Source: Paraburkholderia sp. LEh10
Lineage (GTDB): Bacteria; Pseudomonadota; Gammaproteobacteria; Burkholderiales; Burkholderiaceae
Direction: 5' to 3'
DNA: 48,607 bases
Assembly: GCF_017814945.1 (NCBI RefSeq)
Contig: NZ_JAGIPX010000061.1
Span: 1-48,607 of the forward strand
The position numbers and the translations under genes are program-made. Under the pieces are notes generated by a model. That model was not told the DNA's origin, did not search any database, and saw only the letters and a list, made by a program, of their open reading frames with translations. Each line of letters begins with the position of its first letter. Position 1 is the first letter of the stretch. Below are positions 24,808 through 33,734 of the stretch, piece by piece.

Positions 24808-24938
24808 GCGCGCAGCGTGCCTGACGTTTCAGGCGCGCCTCCCGCGACATCCGGCGTGCCGGCCCAGCGCCGCTCCCCCAGCAACTGGCTGACGGGCGAG
24901 CGGCCTCACCAGCGGTATTGGCAAGAACTGGCAAGATC

Positions 24939-25712
<774 letters not shown>

Positions 25713-25713
25713 C

Positions 25714-26124
25714 GTGGTGAATCCGTCTGAAGTCAGTTGGCTCGACAAGGTGAAGTGGGACGCGAACGGCCTCGTGCCCGTGATCGCGCAGGAAGCGTCG
25801 ACCAACGACGTGCTGATGTTCGCGTGGATGAATCGCGAAGCGCTTTCGAAGACGATCGAAACGGGCCGCGCGGTCTATTTTTCGCGCTCGCGCCAGCGTC
25901 TGTGGTTCAAGGGCGAGGAGTCGGGCCATGTACAGCGCGTGCATGAAGTGCGCATCGACTGCGACGAAGACGTCGTGTTGCTGAAGGTCGAACAGGTGTC
26001 GGGCATCGCGTGCCACACGGGCCGGCATTCGTGCTTTTTCCAGAAATTCGAAGGCTCCGTCGATTCCGGCAGTTGGGTTGCCGTCGAACCCGTGTTGAAA
26101 GACCCCGAACATATCTACAAATGA
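25714..26124 (+). CDS. hisI: Phosphoribosyl-AMP cyclohydrolase HisI
   Basis: A 136-residue zinc enzyme that opens the adenine ring of phosphoribosyl-AMP. It carries the metal-binding elements DCDEDVVLLKV and ACHTGRHSCFF. It is a separate gene, not fused to HisE as in enterobacteria. The start is GTG at 25714 with GAGGT seven nt upstream; a second GTG follows immediately. It overlaps hisE by 4 nt. Confidence 0.94.
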   Translation: MVNPSEVSWLDKVKWDANGLVPVIAQEASTNDVLMFAWMNREALSKTIETGRAVYFSRSRQRLWFKGEESGHVQRVHEVRIDCDEDVVLLKVEQVSGIACHTGRHSCFFQKFEGSVDSGSWVAVEPVLKDPEHIYK

Positions 26125-26495
26125 CGCAAAATTCGCAATCGACGGCCGATACGCTTGCCCGCCTCGCCGCCGTCATCGATAGCCGCAAGGGCGGCGATCC
26201 CGACGTTTCCTACGTGTCGCGCCTGTTCCACAAGGGCGACGACGCGGTGCTGAAAAAGATCGGCGAGGAAGCGACGGAGGTCGTGCTCGCCGCGAAGGAC
26301 GTGCGCCTCGGCGCGGAACGCAAGGCGCTCGTCAGTGAAGTGGCCGACCTGTGGTTTCATTGTCTCGTGATGCTGTCGCACTTCGATCTGAATCCGGCGG
26401 ACGTGCTCGCCGAGCTGGAGCGCCGCGAAGGGCTGTCGGGCATCGAGGAAAAGGCGCTGCGCAAGAGCCGCGAGCGCGAGCAGAACGGCGACTGA
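26121..26495 (+). CDS. hisE: Phosphoribosyl-ATP pyrophosphatase HisE
   Basis: A 124-residue MazG-like helical pyrophosphohydrolase with the family core KIGEEATEVVLAAKD and EVADLWFHCLVML. It removes pyrophosphate from phosphoribosyl-ATP, the second step of the pathway. The ATG overlaps the hisI stop codon. It is the last his gene here, completing hisGDCB-HAFIE. Confidence 0.94.
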   Translation: MTQNSQSTADTLARLAAVIDSRKGGDPDVSYVSRLFHKGDDAVLKKIGEEATEVVLAAKDVRLGAERKALVSEVADLWFHCLVMLSHFDLNPADVLAELERREGLSGIEEKALRKSREREQNGD

Positions 26496-26591
26496 GCCAG
26501 CCGGCGTCGGCAGGCTCAGGTTCGGTTGATATCAGGCGAGGCAGGTTCGGCACAGCAACAAGTCCATTCGCACCTCGAGGAGGACGCAAGC

Positions 26592-26987
26592 ATGGAACAG
26601 TCGCACGGCGGATATCCGCCACCGTCGTATCAGAACGCCATCGAGATCGACCGGCAGCGCGGGCTGCGCACGCTGACACACATCATCTATGCGCTTTATG
26701 CCGTGTACTGGCTGACGGGCGGGATTTCGGTGCTGATCGCGATCATCCTCAACTACATCAAGCGCTCGGAAACCGTCGGCACGCCCTACGAGGCGCATTT
26801 CGAATGGCAGATTCGCACGTTCTGGATGGGGCTGATCGGGCATCTGATCGGCGTCGCACTGTTTATCGTGCTGATCGGCGTGCCCATTCTGTGGGCTGTC
26901 GCGATATGGACGTTGTACCGTATCATCAAAGGCTGGCTGTATCTGTACGACAACAAGCCGCTTACGAATCCACGCGGCTGGTTCTGA
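26592..26987 (+). CDS. Small membrane protein, DUF4870-like
   Basis: A 131-residue protein with a Pro/Tyr-rich N-terminus and three hydrophobic segments (about residues 30-55, 78-98 and 95-115, the last two close together). The order and the closing WTLYRIIKGWLYLYDNKP resemble DUF4870/TM2-like small membrane proteins of unknown role. A good GAGGAGG site precedes the ATG. It lies between hisE and the HIT gene in the same direction and is probably part of the same long transcript. Confidence 0.75.
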   Translation: MEQSHGGYPPPSYQNAIEIDRQRGLRTLTHIIYALYAVYWLTGGISVLIAIILNYIKRSETVGTPYEAHFEWQIRTFWMGLIGHLIGVALFIVLIGVPILWAVAIWTLYRIIKGWLYLYDNKPLTNPRGWF

Positions 26988-27033
26988 CCATCGCCAAGTC
27001 CGGCGCGTGCAGCGATCGCCGTCCACGTAGACC

Positions 27034-27399
27034 ATGAGCCACGATCCGAACTGCCTTTTCTGCAAGATTGCGGCGGGCGAAATCCCGTCGACGAAAGTCC
27101 ATGAAGACGCCGAGTTTGTCGCGTTCCGCGACATCCGCCCGGCCGCCGAGACCCATGTGCTCGTGATCCCGCGCAAGCACATCGAAACGCTGTCGAACTG
27201 CACCGAAGGGGACGCCGCTCTGCTTGGTAAAATGCTGGTATTGGTCGCTCGTCTCGCAGAACAACTGGGCGTCGCATACAAGGGTGGCCAGACGGGTTTC
27301 CGGACGGTCATCAATACGGGGCCGGGTGGCGGACAGGAGGTCTATCACTTGCACGCGCATTTGCTGGCCGGGCCGCGCCCGTGGCTGCGCATGGGTTGA
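27034..27399 (+). CDS. hinT: HIT-family purine nucleotide hydrolase, HinT-like
   Basis: A 121-residue protein of the histidine triad family. The triad HLHAH is at 105-109, following GPGGGQEVY, and the N-terminus CLFCKIAAGEIPS is typical of HinT. Such enzymes hydrolyse phosphoramidates of AMP, such as aminoacyl-adenylate products. It lies 46 nt after the small membrane protein gene. Confidence 0.9.
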   Translation: MSHDPNCLFCKIAAGEIPSTKVHEDAEFVAFRDIRPAAETHVLVIPRKHIETLSNCTEGDAALLGKMLVLVARLAEQLGVAYKGGQTGFRTVINTGPGGGQEVYHLHAHLLAGPRPWLRMG

Positions 27400-27704
27400 A
27401 CGCGGTCCCCGGCAGGCTGCGCGCGCTGCCGCACATTCCGCGGGACGCAGATCGACAAAGATTCGCCGCATGCACTTTTACTGCGCACAGGGCGGTCCTT
27501 GCATGGGGCGCCGCTGTTTAATGGGGATGTAACGACAGTGACTCGCGGACATGTCCATAATGGAATCAAGCGGCGCTGACGCAATTTCCGGGCGTCGACG
27601 CGAGTTTCATAGACGGAGTGCGTTCAGGCGCGCTTCAATTCACGCCGCAAGGCATACGAGCCGTCGCATGGATATGCGGCGCCTGGGGGCTAAGGAGATT
27701 TTTC
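27400..27704. other. Intergenic region before tatA
   Basis: This 305-bp gap holds no ORF with a credible start and no clear terminator. It presumably contains the tatABC promoter; I cannot place one with confidence. The tatA ribosome site (AAGGAGA, 27692-27698) lies at its end. Confidence 0.5.
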
Positions 27705-27941
27705 ATGGGTTCATTGAGCATTTGGCATTGGCTGATCGTCCTGCTGATCGTCGCATTGGTGTTTGGCACGAAGAAGCTGCGCAATATCGGCAGCGATCTG
27801 GGCGGCGCGGTAAAGGGCTTCAAGGAAGGAATGAAGGACGGCGAGACGCCCGATGCGCCGCAGCGCGATCAGCTGTCGCGCACGAATACCGTCGATGTCG
27901 ACGCAAAGGAAAAGGCGCCGCATTCCGGCGATTCCCGCTAA
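27705..27941 (+). CDS. tatA: Sec-independent translocase subunit TatA
   Basis: A 78-residue protein with one N-terminal membrane helix (about 4-20), the hinge FGTKKLRNIGSDLGGAVKGF and a charged cytoplasmic tail. TatA forms the variable-size pore for folded proteins with twin-arginine signals. A strong AAGGAG site precedes the ATG at 27705; the upstream in-frame extension is not homologous. It is the first gene of tatABC. Confidence 0.94.
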   Translation: MGSLSIWHWLIVLLIVALVFGTKKLRNIGSDLGGAVKGFKEGMKDGETPDAPQRDQLSRTNTVDVDAKEKAPHSGDSR

Positions 27942-27997
27942 TCCGGCGCCAGCCGACGCTTGCGCTGACCGGCGCGTACTGACGGGAAGGCCACTCC

Positions 27998-28552
27998 ATG
28001 CTGGACCTCGGTTTGACCAAGATGGCGTTGATCGGCGTGGTCGCGCTGGTCGTGCTCGGCCCGGAGCGTTTGCCGCGCGTGGCCCGCACGGCAGGCGCGC
28101 TGTTTGGCCGTGCGCAACGCTATATCAACGACGTGAAGGCCGAAGTTACGCGTGAAATCGAGCTCGACGAGTTGCGCCGCATGAAGACCGAGTTCGCGTC
28201 GGCGGCACAAAACGTCGAAAGCTCGATTCAGGAAAATCTGCGCAAACACGAAGCCGAACTGAACGAAGCGTGGGCGCAGGGCACGTCGACGTCGCCGAGC
28301 ATAGCGGGCGGCGCGGCGGACAGCCTTGCCTCGTCGACAGCGGACGCGTCTGGCGCGGCCTCGACGGACGGCTTTGCCTGGCGCAACACCAGTGCGGCAA
28401 CGCCGAAGCGCAAGAACTGGCGTGTCAAGCAGACGGCCACGCCCGCCTGGTACAAGCACGCCACCTTGCGACGCACGCGCGTGCAATCGGGGGCGGCGCG
28501 CGTCGCGCGGCATACGCCCGTGAGCATGCGTCGTCCTACACGCTTTCTCTGA
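27998..28552 (+). CDS. tatB: Sec-independent translocase subunit TatB
   Basis: A 184-residue protein with MLDLGLTKMALIGVVALVVL as the membrane helix, the conserved GPERLPRVART hinge, an amphipathic helix and a long variable Ser/Ala-rich tail. TatB and TatC together recognise twin-arginine signals. It lies 56 nt after tatA and 42 nt before tatC. Confidence 0.93.
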   Translation: MLDLGLTKMALIGVVALVVLGPERLPRVARTAGALFGRAQRYINDVKAEVTREIELDELRRMKTEFASAAQNVESSIQENLRKHEAELNEAWAQGTSTSPSIAGGAADSLASSTADASGAASTDGFAWRNTSAATPKRKNWRVKQTATPAWYKHATLRRTRVQSGAARVARHTPVSMRRPTRFL

Positions 28553-28594
28553 TCTTCCGATGTCACGCGCATCAATCTCTAACCGAGGGCCGGT

Positions 28595-29374
28595 GTGAGC
28601 GACCCCCAAAACCAGAACGAAGGCACTGAAGAGACCTTCATCTCGCATCTCGTCGAACTGCGCGACCGCATCATCCGCGCGGGCATTTCGGTGATCGTCG
28701 TGTTCGTCGGGCTCGTCTACTGGGCGCCGGACATCTTCCGGCTGCTCGCGCGTCCGCTGATGAACAATCTGCCGAAGGACGGCAAGATGATCGTCACCGA
28801 CGTCACAGGGTCGTTCTTCGTGCCGATGAAGGTGACGATGCTGGTCGCCTTCGTGATTGCGCTGCCGTTCGTGCTGTATCAGATCTGGGCGTTCGTCGCG
28901 CCGGGGCTTTATCAGCATGAGAAGAAGCTGGTTGGGCCGCTGGTTGGCAGCAGCTATACGCTGTTCCTGTGCGGCATGGCGTTTGCCTATTTCGTCGTCT
29001 TTCCGACCATTTTTCGCGTGATGGCGCACTACAACGCACCGCTCGGCGCGGAAATGACGACGGATATCGACAATTACCTGAGCTTCGTGCTGACGATGTT
29101 CATCGCGTTCGGCGTGACGTTCGAAGTGCCCATCGTCGTCGTGCTGCTCGTGCGCATGGGCGTGCTGACGGTGAAGAAACTCAAGGAAATCCGTCCTTAT
29201 GTGATCGTCGGCGCGTTCGTCATTTCGGCTGTGGTGACGCCGCCGGACGTGTTCTCGCAGCTGATTCTCGCGATTCCGCTGATCGTGCTGTACGAGGCGG
29301 GCATCATCGCGGCGCGGCTGTTCGTCAGCAAGCCAGTCGCAACGGCCGAGAACGAGGGCAACGCGGCGAGTTGA
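28595..29374 (+). CDS. tatC: Sec-independent translocase subunit TatC
   Basis: A 259-residue protein with six membrane segments. The N-terminal SHLVELRDRIIRA and the conserved FEVPIVVVLLVRMGV and RPYVIVGAFVISAVVTPPD blocks identify it. The start is GTG with GAGGG upstream. It ends just before a strong terminator that closes the tat operon. Confidence 0.96.
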   Translation: MSDPQNQNEGTEETFISHLVELRDRIIRAGISVIVVFVGLVYWAPDIFRLLARPLMNNLPKDGKMIVTDVTGSFFVPMKVTMLVAFVIALPFVLYQIWAFVAPGLYQHEKKLVGPLVGSSYTLFLCGMAFAYFVVFPTIFRVMAHYNAPLGAEMTTDIDNYLSFVLTMFIAFGVTFEVPIVVVLLVRMGVLTVKKLKEIRPYVIVGAFVISAVVTPPDVFSQLILAIPLIVLYEAGIIAARLFVSKPVATAENEGNAAS

Positions 29375-29404
29375 GAGGGCGCGTTTCGAATCGCACGGGC
29401 AACG

Positions 29405-29439
29405 AAAAGGGCAGTGCTCCAACGGAGACTGCCCTTTTT
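29405..29439. terminator. Rho-independent terminator after tatC
   Basis: An 11-bp perfect stem (29405-29415 with 29428-29438) whose loop contains a further 4-bp pair, followed by a run of T. The A run on the left arm lets it work for the converging degS-like gene as well. Confidence 0.88.
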
Positions 29440-29518
29440 GTTTGCATTGACGGTGTTTGCGTGCCCCCGCCTGACGCGCCATCCATTTGCATCGCGCCTT
29501 GTTGCGGCTGCTTGCTGC

Positions 29519-30727
29519 TCAACCGCCGTCTTCATCGTCGCCTTCGTCGGAAGGCTGCTTCGGCGGCGGCGGGCGCTTGCCGATCATCACGGTCAGGTCC
29601 ATTTCCTTGTTCTTGCGCACGAGATGCACCTTCGCATCGGTGCCGGGCTTGATCTGCGCGATGACGTTCAGAAGCCGCGTGGTATCAGTGATGTCCTGCC
29701 CGTTGACCGACACGAGGATGTCGCCCGGCTTGATGCCGGCCTTGTCAGCGGGGCCGCCCTTCAGGACGCCCGCGACGATTGCGCCCGACTTCTGATCCAG
29801 CCCGAACGATTCGGCGATCTCGGGTGTCACGTCCTGCGGCTCGACGCCGATCCAGCCCCGCGTCACCGTGCCCGTCGTGATGATGCTCTCCAGCACGCTG
29901 CGCGCCGTCGACACGGGAATCGCGAAACCGATGCCGAGCGAGCCGCCTGAACGCGAATAGATCGCCGTGTTGATGCCGAGCAGGTTGCCGTTCACGTCGA
30001 CGAGCGCGCCGCCCGAATTGCCGGGATTGATCGGCGCATCGGTCTGGATGAAGTTTTCGAACGTATTGATGCCGAGGTGATTACGGCCTAGCGCGCTGAC
30101 GATGCCCATCGTCACCGTTTGCCCGACGCCGAACGGATTGCCGATCGCGAGCACCACGTCGCCCACGCGCGTCTGGTCCATGCGGCCGAGCGTGATCGTA
30201 GGCAGATTGGTCATGTTGACCTTGAGCACGGCGAGATCGGTTTCGGGGTCGACGCCAATCACCTTCGCGTTGGCCGTGCGGCCGTCCGCGAGCGCGATTT
30301 CGATCTGATTGGCGCCGTCGACGACGTGCTGGTTCGTTAGAATGTAACCTTCCGAACTCACGATAACTCCCGAGCCGAGGTTGGCCGCGGGTTGCTCTTG
30401 CTGCTTTTTGTTCTTGTCGCCGAAGAAATAGCGAAACAGCGGGTCTTTGGCGCGCGGGTCGGGTGGAAGCGATCCGTCCTTGCTGGAAAACACGTTGACG
30501 ACGGCGGGCATCGCCTTTTGAGCCGCATCGGCATAGGAATTCTGGACAGCGCCGCCGCTGCCGATCCCGGGAGCCACCTCTCGCAGCGCGACGATCGGCT
30601 CGGCCAGCTGCTTGCCGAACTGCCCTTGACGCTGCAGCCATTGCGGTTTGAGGGTCGCAATGATGAACATCAGCGCCAGCAGCACGGTCACCGCCTGGGC
30701 GAAGAACAGCCAAAAGCGTCTGAGCAT
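29519..30727 (-). CDS. Membrane-anchored HtrA-family serine protease, DegS-like
   Basis: A 402-residue trypsin-like protease with one N-terminal membrane helix (about 8-26). The catalytic triad is His134 (TNQHVVDG), Asp164 (ETDLAVLKV) and Ser238 (INPGNSGGAL). One PDZ domain lies around 285-385, with GGPADKAGIKPGDILVSVNG, and the C-terminus is Pro/Glu/Asp-rich. One PDZ plus a membrane anchor points to DegS-like architecture and periplasmic quality control or sigma-E signalling, but the specific substrate is not shown. The ATG at 30727 starts directly at the membrane anchor. It diverges from the NIF3 gene with only 19 nt between the start codons. Confidence 0.9.
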   Translation of the reverse strand: MLRRFWLFFAQAVTVLLALMFIIATLKPQWLQRQGQFGKQLAEPIVALREVAPGIGSGGAVQNSYADAAQKAMPAVVNVFSSKDGSLPPDPRAKDPLFRYFFGDKNKKQQEQPAANLGSGVIVSSEGYILTNQHVVDGANQIEIALADGRTANAKVIGVDPETDLAVLKVNMTNLPTITLGRMDQTRVGDVVLAIGNPFGVGQTVTMGIVSALGRNHLGINTFENFIQTDAPINPGNSGGALVDVNGNLLGINTAIYSRSGGSLGIGFAIPVSTARSVLESIITTGTVTRGWIGVEPQDVTPEIAESFGLDQKSGAIVAGVLKGGPADKAGIKPGDILVSVNGQDITDTTRLLNVIAQIKPGTDAKVHLVRKNKEMDLTVMIGKRPPPPKQPSDEGDDEDGG

Positions 30728-30746
30728 CTGAAAATTAGAGGTGGAT

Positions 30747-31493
30747 ATGGATCGGATCGAACTCGAATTGTACTTGAACAATCTCCTTGAAACTTCGCGC
30801 TTCAAGGACTACTGCCCGAACGGTCTGCAGGTCGAAGGGCGGCGCAAGATCGAGAAAATCGCGACGGGGGTGACGGCGTCGCTGGCCTTTCTGGAGGGGG
30901 CGCTGGAGTGGGGCGCCGATGCCGTGCTGGTCCATCACGGCTACTTCTGGCGCAACGAGCAGCCGCAGATCACCGGCCGTAAATACCAGCGGCTCAAGGC
31001 GCTGCTCGCCAACGACCTGAATCTGTTCGCCTTTCATTTGCCACTCGACGACCACCCCATCTACGGCAACAACGCGCAGCTCGGCGCGAGGCTCGGCCTG
31101 ATCGGTGAATCGCGCTTCGGCGACAACGACATCGGCTGGATGAGCACGCTGCCGATGCCGATCACGCTCGCGCACTTTGCCGCACAAATCGAGCATACGC
31201 TTGCTCGCGCACCTCTGGTGCTCGGCGATTCCGACCGGGAATTACGGCGGGTCGCATGGTGCACGGGCGCCGCGCAAGGCTATTTCGAGGCGGCCATCGA
31301 GGCCGGCGCGGACGTCTATCTGACCGGCGAGATTTCCGAGCCGATCACGCATATGTCGGCGGAGAGCGGCGTCGCGTTCGTTTCGGCGGGACATCACGCG
31401 ACCGAGCGGTACGGCGTGCAGGCGCTGGGCGCGCACCTGTCCGAGCAGTTCGAACTCGAGCACCTGTTTATCGATATTCATAATCCAGTATGA
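30747..31493 (+). CDS. NIF3-family dinuclear metal protein (YbgI-like)
   Basis: A 248-residue protein of the NIF3/DUF34 family. Metal-ligand positions are HH at 63-64 (LVHHGYFW), Asp101 and the C-terminal GHHATERYG. Proteins of this family form toroid hexamers and are often annotated as GTP cyclohydrolase I type 2, a role that is not generally established. The ATG at 30747 is preferred over the GTG at 30741 because GAGG is then well placed. It diverges from the degS-like protease; the reason for the pairing is unknown. Confidence 0.88.
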   Translation: MDRIELELYLNNLLETSRFKDYCPNGLQVEGRRKIEKIATGVTASLAFLEGALEWGADAVLVHHGYFWRNEQPQITGRKYQRLKALLANDLNLFAFHLPLDDHPIYGNNAQLGARLGLIGESRFGDNDIGWMSTLPMPITLAHFAAQIEHTLARAPLVLGDSDRELRRVAWCTGAAQGYFEAAIEAGADVYLTGEISEPITHMSAESGVAFVSAGHHATERYGVQALGAHLSEQFELEHLFIDIHNPV

Positions 31494-31538
31494 CAACTGC
31501 CCGAATTAAGCGACAAAAAGGTTCGGAAAACGGAGGAA

Positions 31539-31634
31539 ATGCTTAATAAAAGCCGCAAAAAGGTTTGCGATTCGTGCGGGAAAACCCTGATTTATCAATG
31601 GCTTCGCACGGATTGTGGCAATCGGCCCTTGTAA
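31539..31634 (+). CDS. Possible 31-residue Cys-containing ORF before petA
   Basis: An ATG just after GGAGGAA opens a 31-codon frame with Cys at residues 10, 13 and 26 (CDSC then DCGN), an arrangement that could bind zinc. The GGAGG core lies only 2 nt before the ATG, which is too close for good initiation, and codon use is AT-rich relative to neighbouring genes. It may just be part of the petABC leader, which also carries an imperfect 9-bp inverted repeat (about 31569-31613). Confidence 0.25.
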   Translation: MLNKSRKKVCDSCGKTLIYQWLRTDCGNRPL

Positions 31635-31711
31635 ATGCCGACTCCATTCGAGCAAACTAGCGGCGGTAGACCCGACGTGAAGGAAAATCCAACTCAGAAG
31701 TGGGGCGTGTG

Positions 31712-32329
31712 ATGCGAGACAAGGAAGATGAACGCGTCGACGGCAGCCGCCGTTCCTGGCTGATTGCGACGACCGTAGCAGGTGGCATCGGAGGTGTCGC
31801 CACCGTCGTACCCTTTGTTAGTTCATTTGCACCATCCGAAAAAGCCAAAGCGGCGGGCGCGCCCGTCGAAGTCGATATCTCCAACCTGAAGCCCGGAGAC
31901 ATGCTCACCGTCGCGTGGCGCGGCAAACCCGTATGGATCATCAACCGCACGGACAGAATGCTCGCCGACGTCCAGAAGGCCGACAAGGAAGTCGCTGACC
32001 CACAGACCAGGAACCCGTTTTCGATGCCCGAGCCGGACTACTGCAAGAACGAGTTCCGCTCCAGGCCCGATCACAAGAACCTCTTCGTTGCCGTCGCGGT
32101 ATGCACCCATCTGGGCTGCACGCCGACGCCGCGCTTCCAGGAAGGCGCGCAGTCGAACCTTCCCGACGACTGGCCCGGCGGTTTTCTCTGTCCCTGCCAC
32201 GGCTCGACCTACGACATGGCCGGCCGCGTCTTCAAGAACAAACCTGCGCCGCAAAACCTCGATATCCCGCCTTATATGATCACCGGCACCACGCTCGTGA
32301 TCGGCAAGGACGAGAAAGGAGAAGCGTAA
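31712..32329 (+). CDS. petA: Ubiquinol-cytochrome c reductase Rieske iron-sulfur subunit
   Basis: A 205-residue Rieske protein of the cytochrome bc1 complex. The N-terminus has a twin-arginine signal (GSRRSWLIA, Arg13-14) followed by one membrane helix that stays as an anchor. The [2Fe-2S] ligands are in CTHLGC (131-136) and CPCHGS (160-165). It takes an electron from ubiquinol at the Qo site and passes it to cytochrome c1. Upstream GTG codons at 31700 and 31709 are possible starts, but the ATG at 31712 matches the family. Its stop codon overlaps petB by one base (TAATG). It should depend on the tatABC genes 2 kb upstream. Confidence 0.95.
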   Translation: MRDKEDERVDGSRRSWLIATTVAGGIGGVATVVPFVSSFAPSEKAKAAGAPVEVDISNLKPGDMLTVAWRGKPVWIINRTDRMLADVQKADKEVADPQTRNPFSMPEPDYCKNEFRSRPDHKNLFVAVAVCTHLGCTPTPRFQEGAQSNLPDDWPGGFLCPCHGSTYDMAGRVFKNKPAPQNLDIPPYMITGTTLVIGKDEKGEA

Positions 32330-33711
32330 TGGCGACAACCGAAAAAGAGGTGGAAACGGCAGGACTGACCGGCTGGATCGATCGCCGCTTTCCGATGACG
32401 GCGACCTGGAAGGCTCACGTCTCCGAGTATTACGCGCCGAAGAACTTCAACTTCTGGTACTTCTTCGGCTCGCTTGCGCTGCTGGTGCTCGTCAACCAGA
32501 TCGTCACCGGCATCTTTCTGACGATGAACTACAAGCCCGATGCGACGCTCGCGTTCGCGTCGGTCGAGTACATCATGCGCGAGGTGCCGTGGGGCTGGCT
32601 GATCCGCTACATGCACTCGACGGGCGCGTCGATGTTCTTCGTCGTCGTGTATCTGCATATGTTCCGCGGGCTGTTGTATGGCTCGTACCGCAAGCCGCGC
32701 GAGCTGGTCTGGATCTTCGGTTGCGCGATCTTCCTGAGCCTGATGGCGGAGGCGTTCTTCGGCTACCTGCTGCCTTGGGGCCAGATGTCGTACTGGGGCG
32801 CGCAGGTGATCGTGAACCTGTTTTCGGCGATTCCGTTCATCGGCCCTGACCTGTCGCTGTGGATTCGCGGCGACTATGTCGTGTCGGACGTCACGCTGAA
32901 CCGCTTTTTCGCGTTTCATGTGATTGCGATTCCGCTCGTGTTGCTGCTGCTCGTGTTCGTGCACATCGTCGCACTGCATGAAGTGGGGTCGAACAACCCG
33001 GACGGCATCGAAATCAAGGCAAAGAAGGACGCAAATGGCATTCCGCTCGACGGCATTCCGTTTCATCCGTACTACTCTGTGCACGACTTCATGGGCGTGT
33101 GCATCTTCCTGATCGTGTTTGCGGCGATCATCTTCTTTGCGCCGGAGATGGGCGGCTACTTCCTCGAAGCGAACAACTTCATCCCGGCCAATCCGCTTCA
33201 GACGCCGCCGGAGATCGCGCCTGTCTGGTACTTCACCGCGTTCTACGCGATGCTGCGCGCCACCACCGATCCATTCAAGATCGTGCTGATGATCGTGATC
33301 GGCCTGCTCGGCCTGTTCGCGCTGATCCGCGCGCGCGGCAAGTGGAAGCTCGGCCTGCCCGTGCTCGCCATTCTCGTGATCCTCGCGATGGCGTTCACGG
33401 AATCGAAGTTCTGGGGCGTCGTGGTGATGGGCAGCGCGGTCGTATCGCTGTTCTTCCTGCCGTGGCTCGACCGGTCGCCGGTGAAGTCGATCCGCTACCG
33501 GCCGTTCTTCCACAAGGCCTTTTACGCGATCTTCGTGCTGGCCTTCCTGACGCTGGCGTTCCTCGGCACGAGGCCGCCGTCGCCCGCGGCCACGCTGATT
33601 GCGCAGATTTGCGCGCTGATCTACTTCGCGTTCTTCCTCGGCATGCCGTTCTGGACGCCGCTTGGGCGATTCAAGCAGCCGCCCGAACGAGTGCGGTTCA
33701 AGCCCCACTAA
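32329..33711 (+). CDS. petB: Cytochrome b subunit of the bc1 complex
   Basis: A 460-residue integral membrane protein carrying the two b hemes. The heme-ligand helices MHSTGASMFFVVVYLH and HVIAIPLVLLLLVFVH are present. The Qo-site motif reads PVWY (in PEIAPVWYF) in place of mitochondrial PEWY, a known variant in proteobacteria. The length exceeds short cytochrome b proteins because the C-terminal helices are fused, as usual for this group. The ATG follows AAGGAG and overlaps the petA stop. Confidence 0.96.
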   Translation: MATTEKEVETAGLTGWIDRRFPMTATWKAHVSEYYAPKNFNFWYFFGSLALLVLVNQIVTGIFLTMNYKPDATLAFASVEYIMREVPWGWLIRYMHSTGASMFFVVVYLHMFRGLLYGSYRKPRELVWIFGCAIFLSLMAEAFFGYLLPWGQMSYWGAQVIVNLFSAIPFIGPDLSLWIRGDYVVSDVTLNRFFAFHVIAIPLVLLLLVFVHIVALHEVGSNNPDGIEIKAKKDANGIPLDGIPFHPYYSVHDFMGVCIFLIVFAAIIFFAPEMGGYFLEANNFIPANPLQTPPEIAPVWYFTAFYAMLRATTDPFKIVLMIVIGLLGLFALIRARGKWKLGLPVLAILVILAMAFTESKFWGVVVMGSAVVSLFFLPWLDRSPVKSIRYRPFFHKAFYAIFVLAFLTLAFLGTRPPSPAATLIAQICALIYFAFFLGMPFWTPLGRFKQPPERVRFKPH

Positions 33712-33734
33712 CCGAGAGCCAGGAGAGAACGAAG

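Noticed and set aside
27938..29482. 514-residue minus-strand ORF opposite tatB and tatC
   Set aside because: Antisense to two certain genes, rich in Arg and His, with no recognisable motif.
32272..33708. 478-residue minus-strand ORF opposite petB
   Set aside because: It mirrors the whole cytochrome b gene; composition is Arg/His/Glu-rich and no domain is visible.
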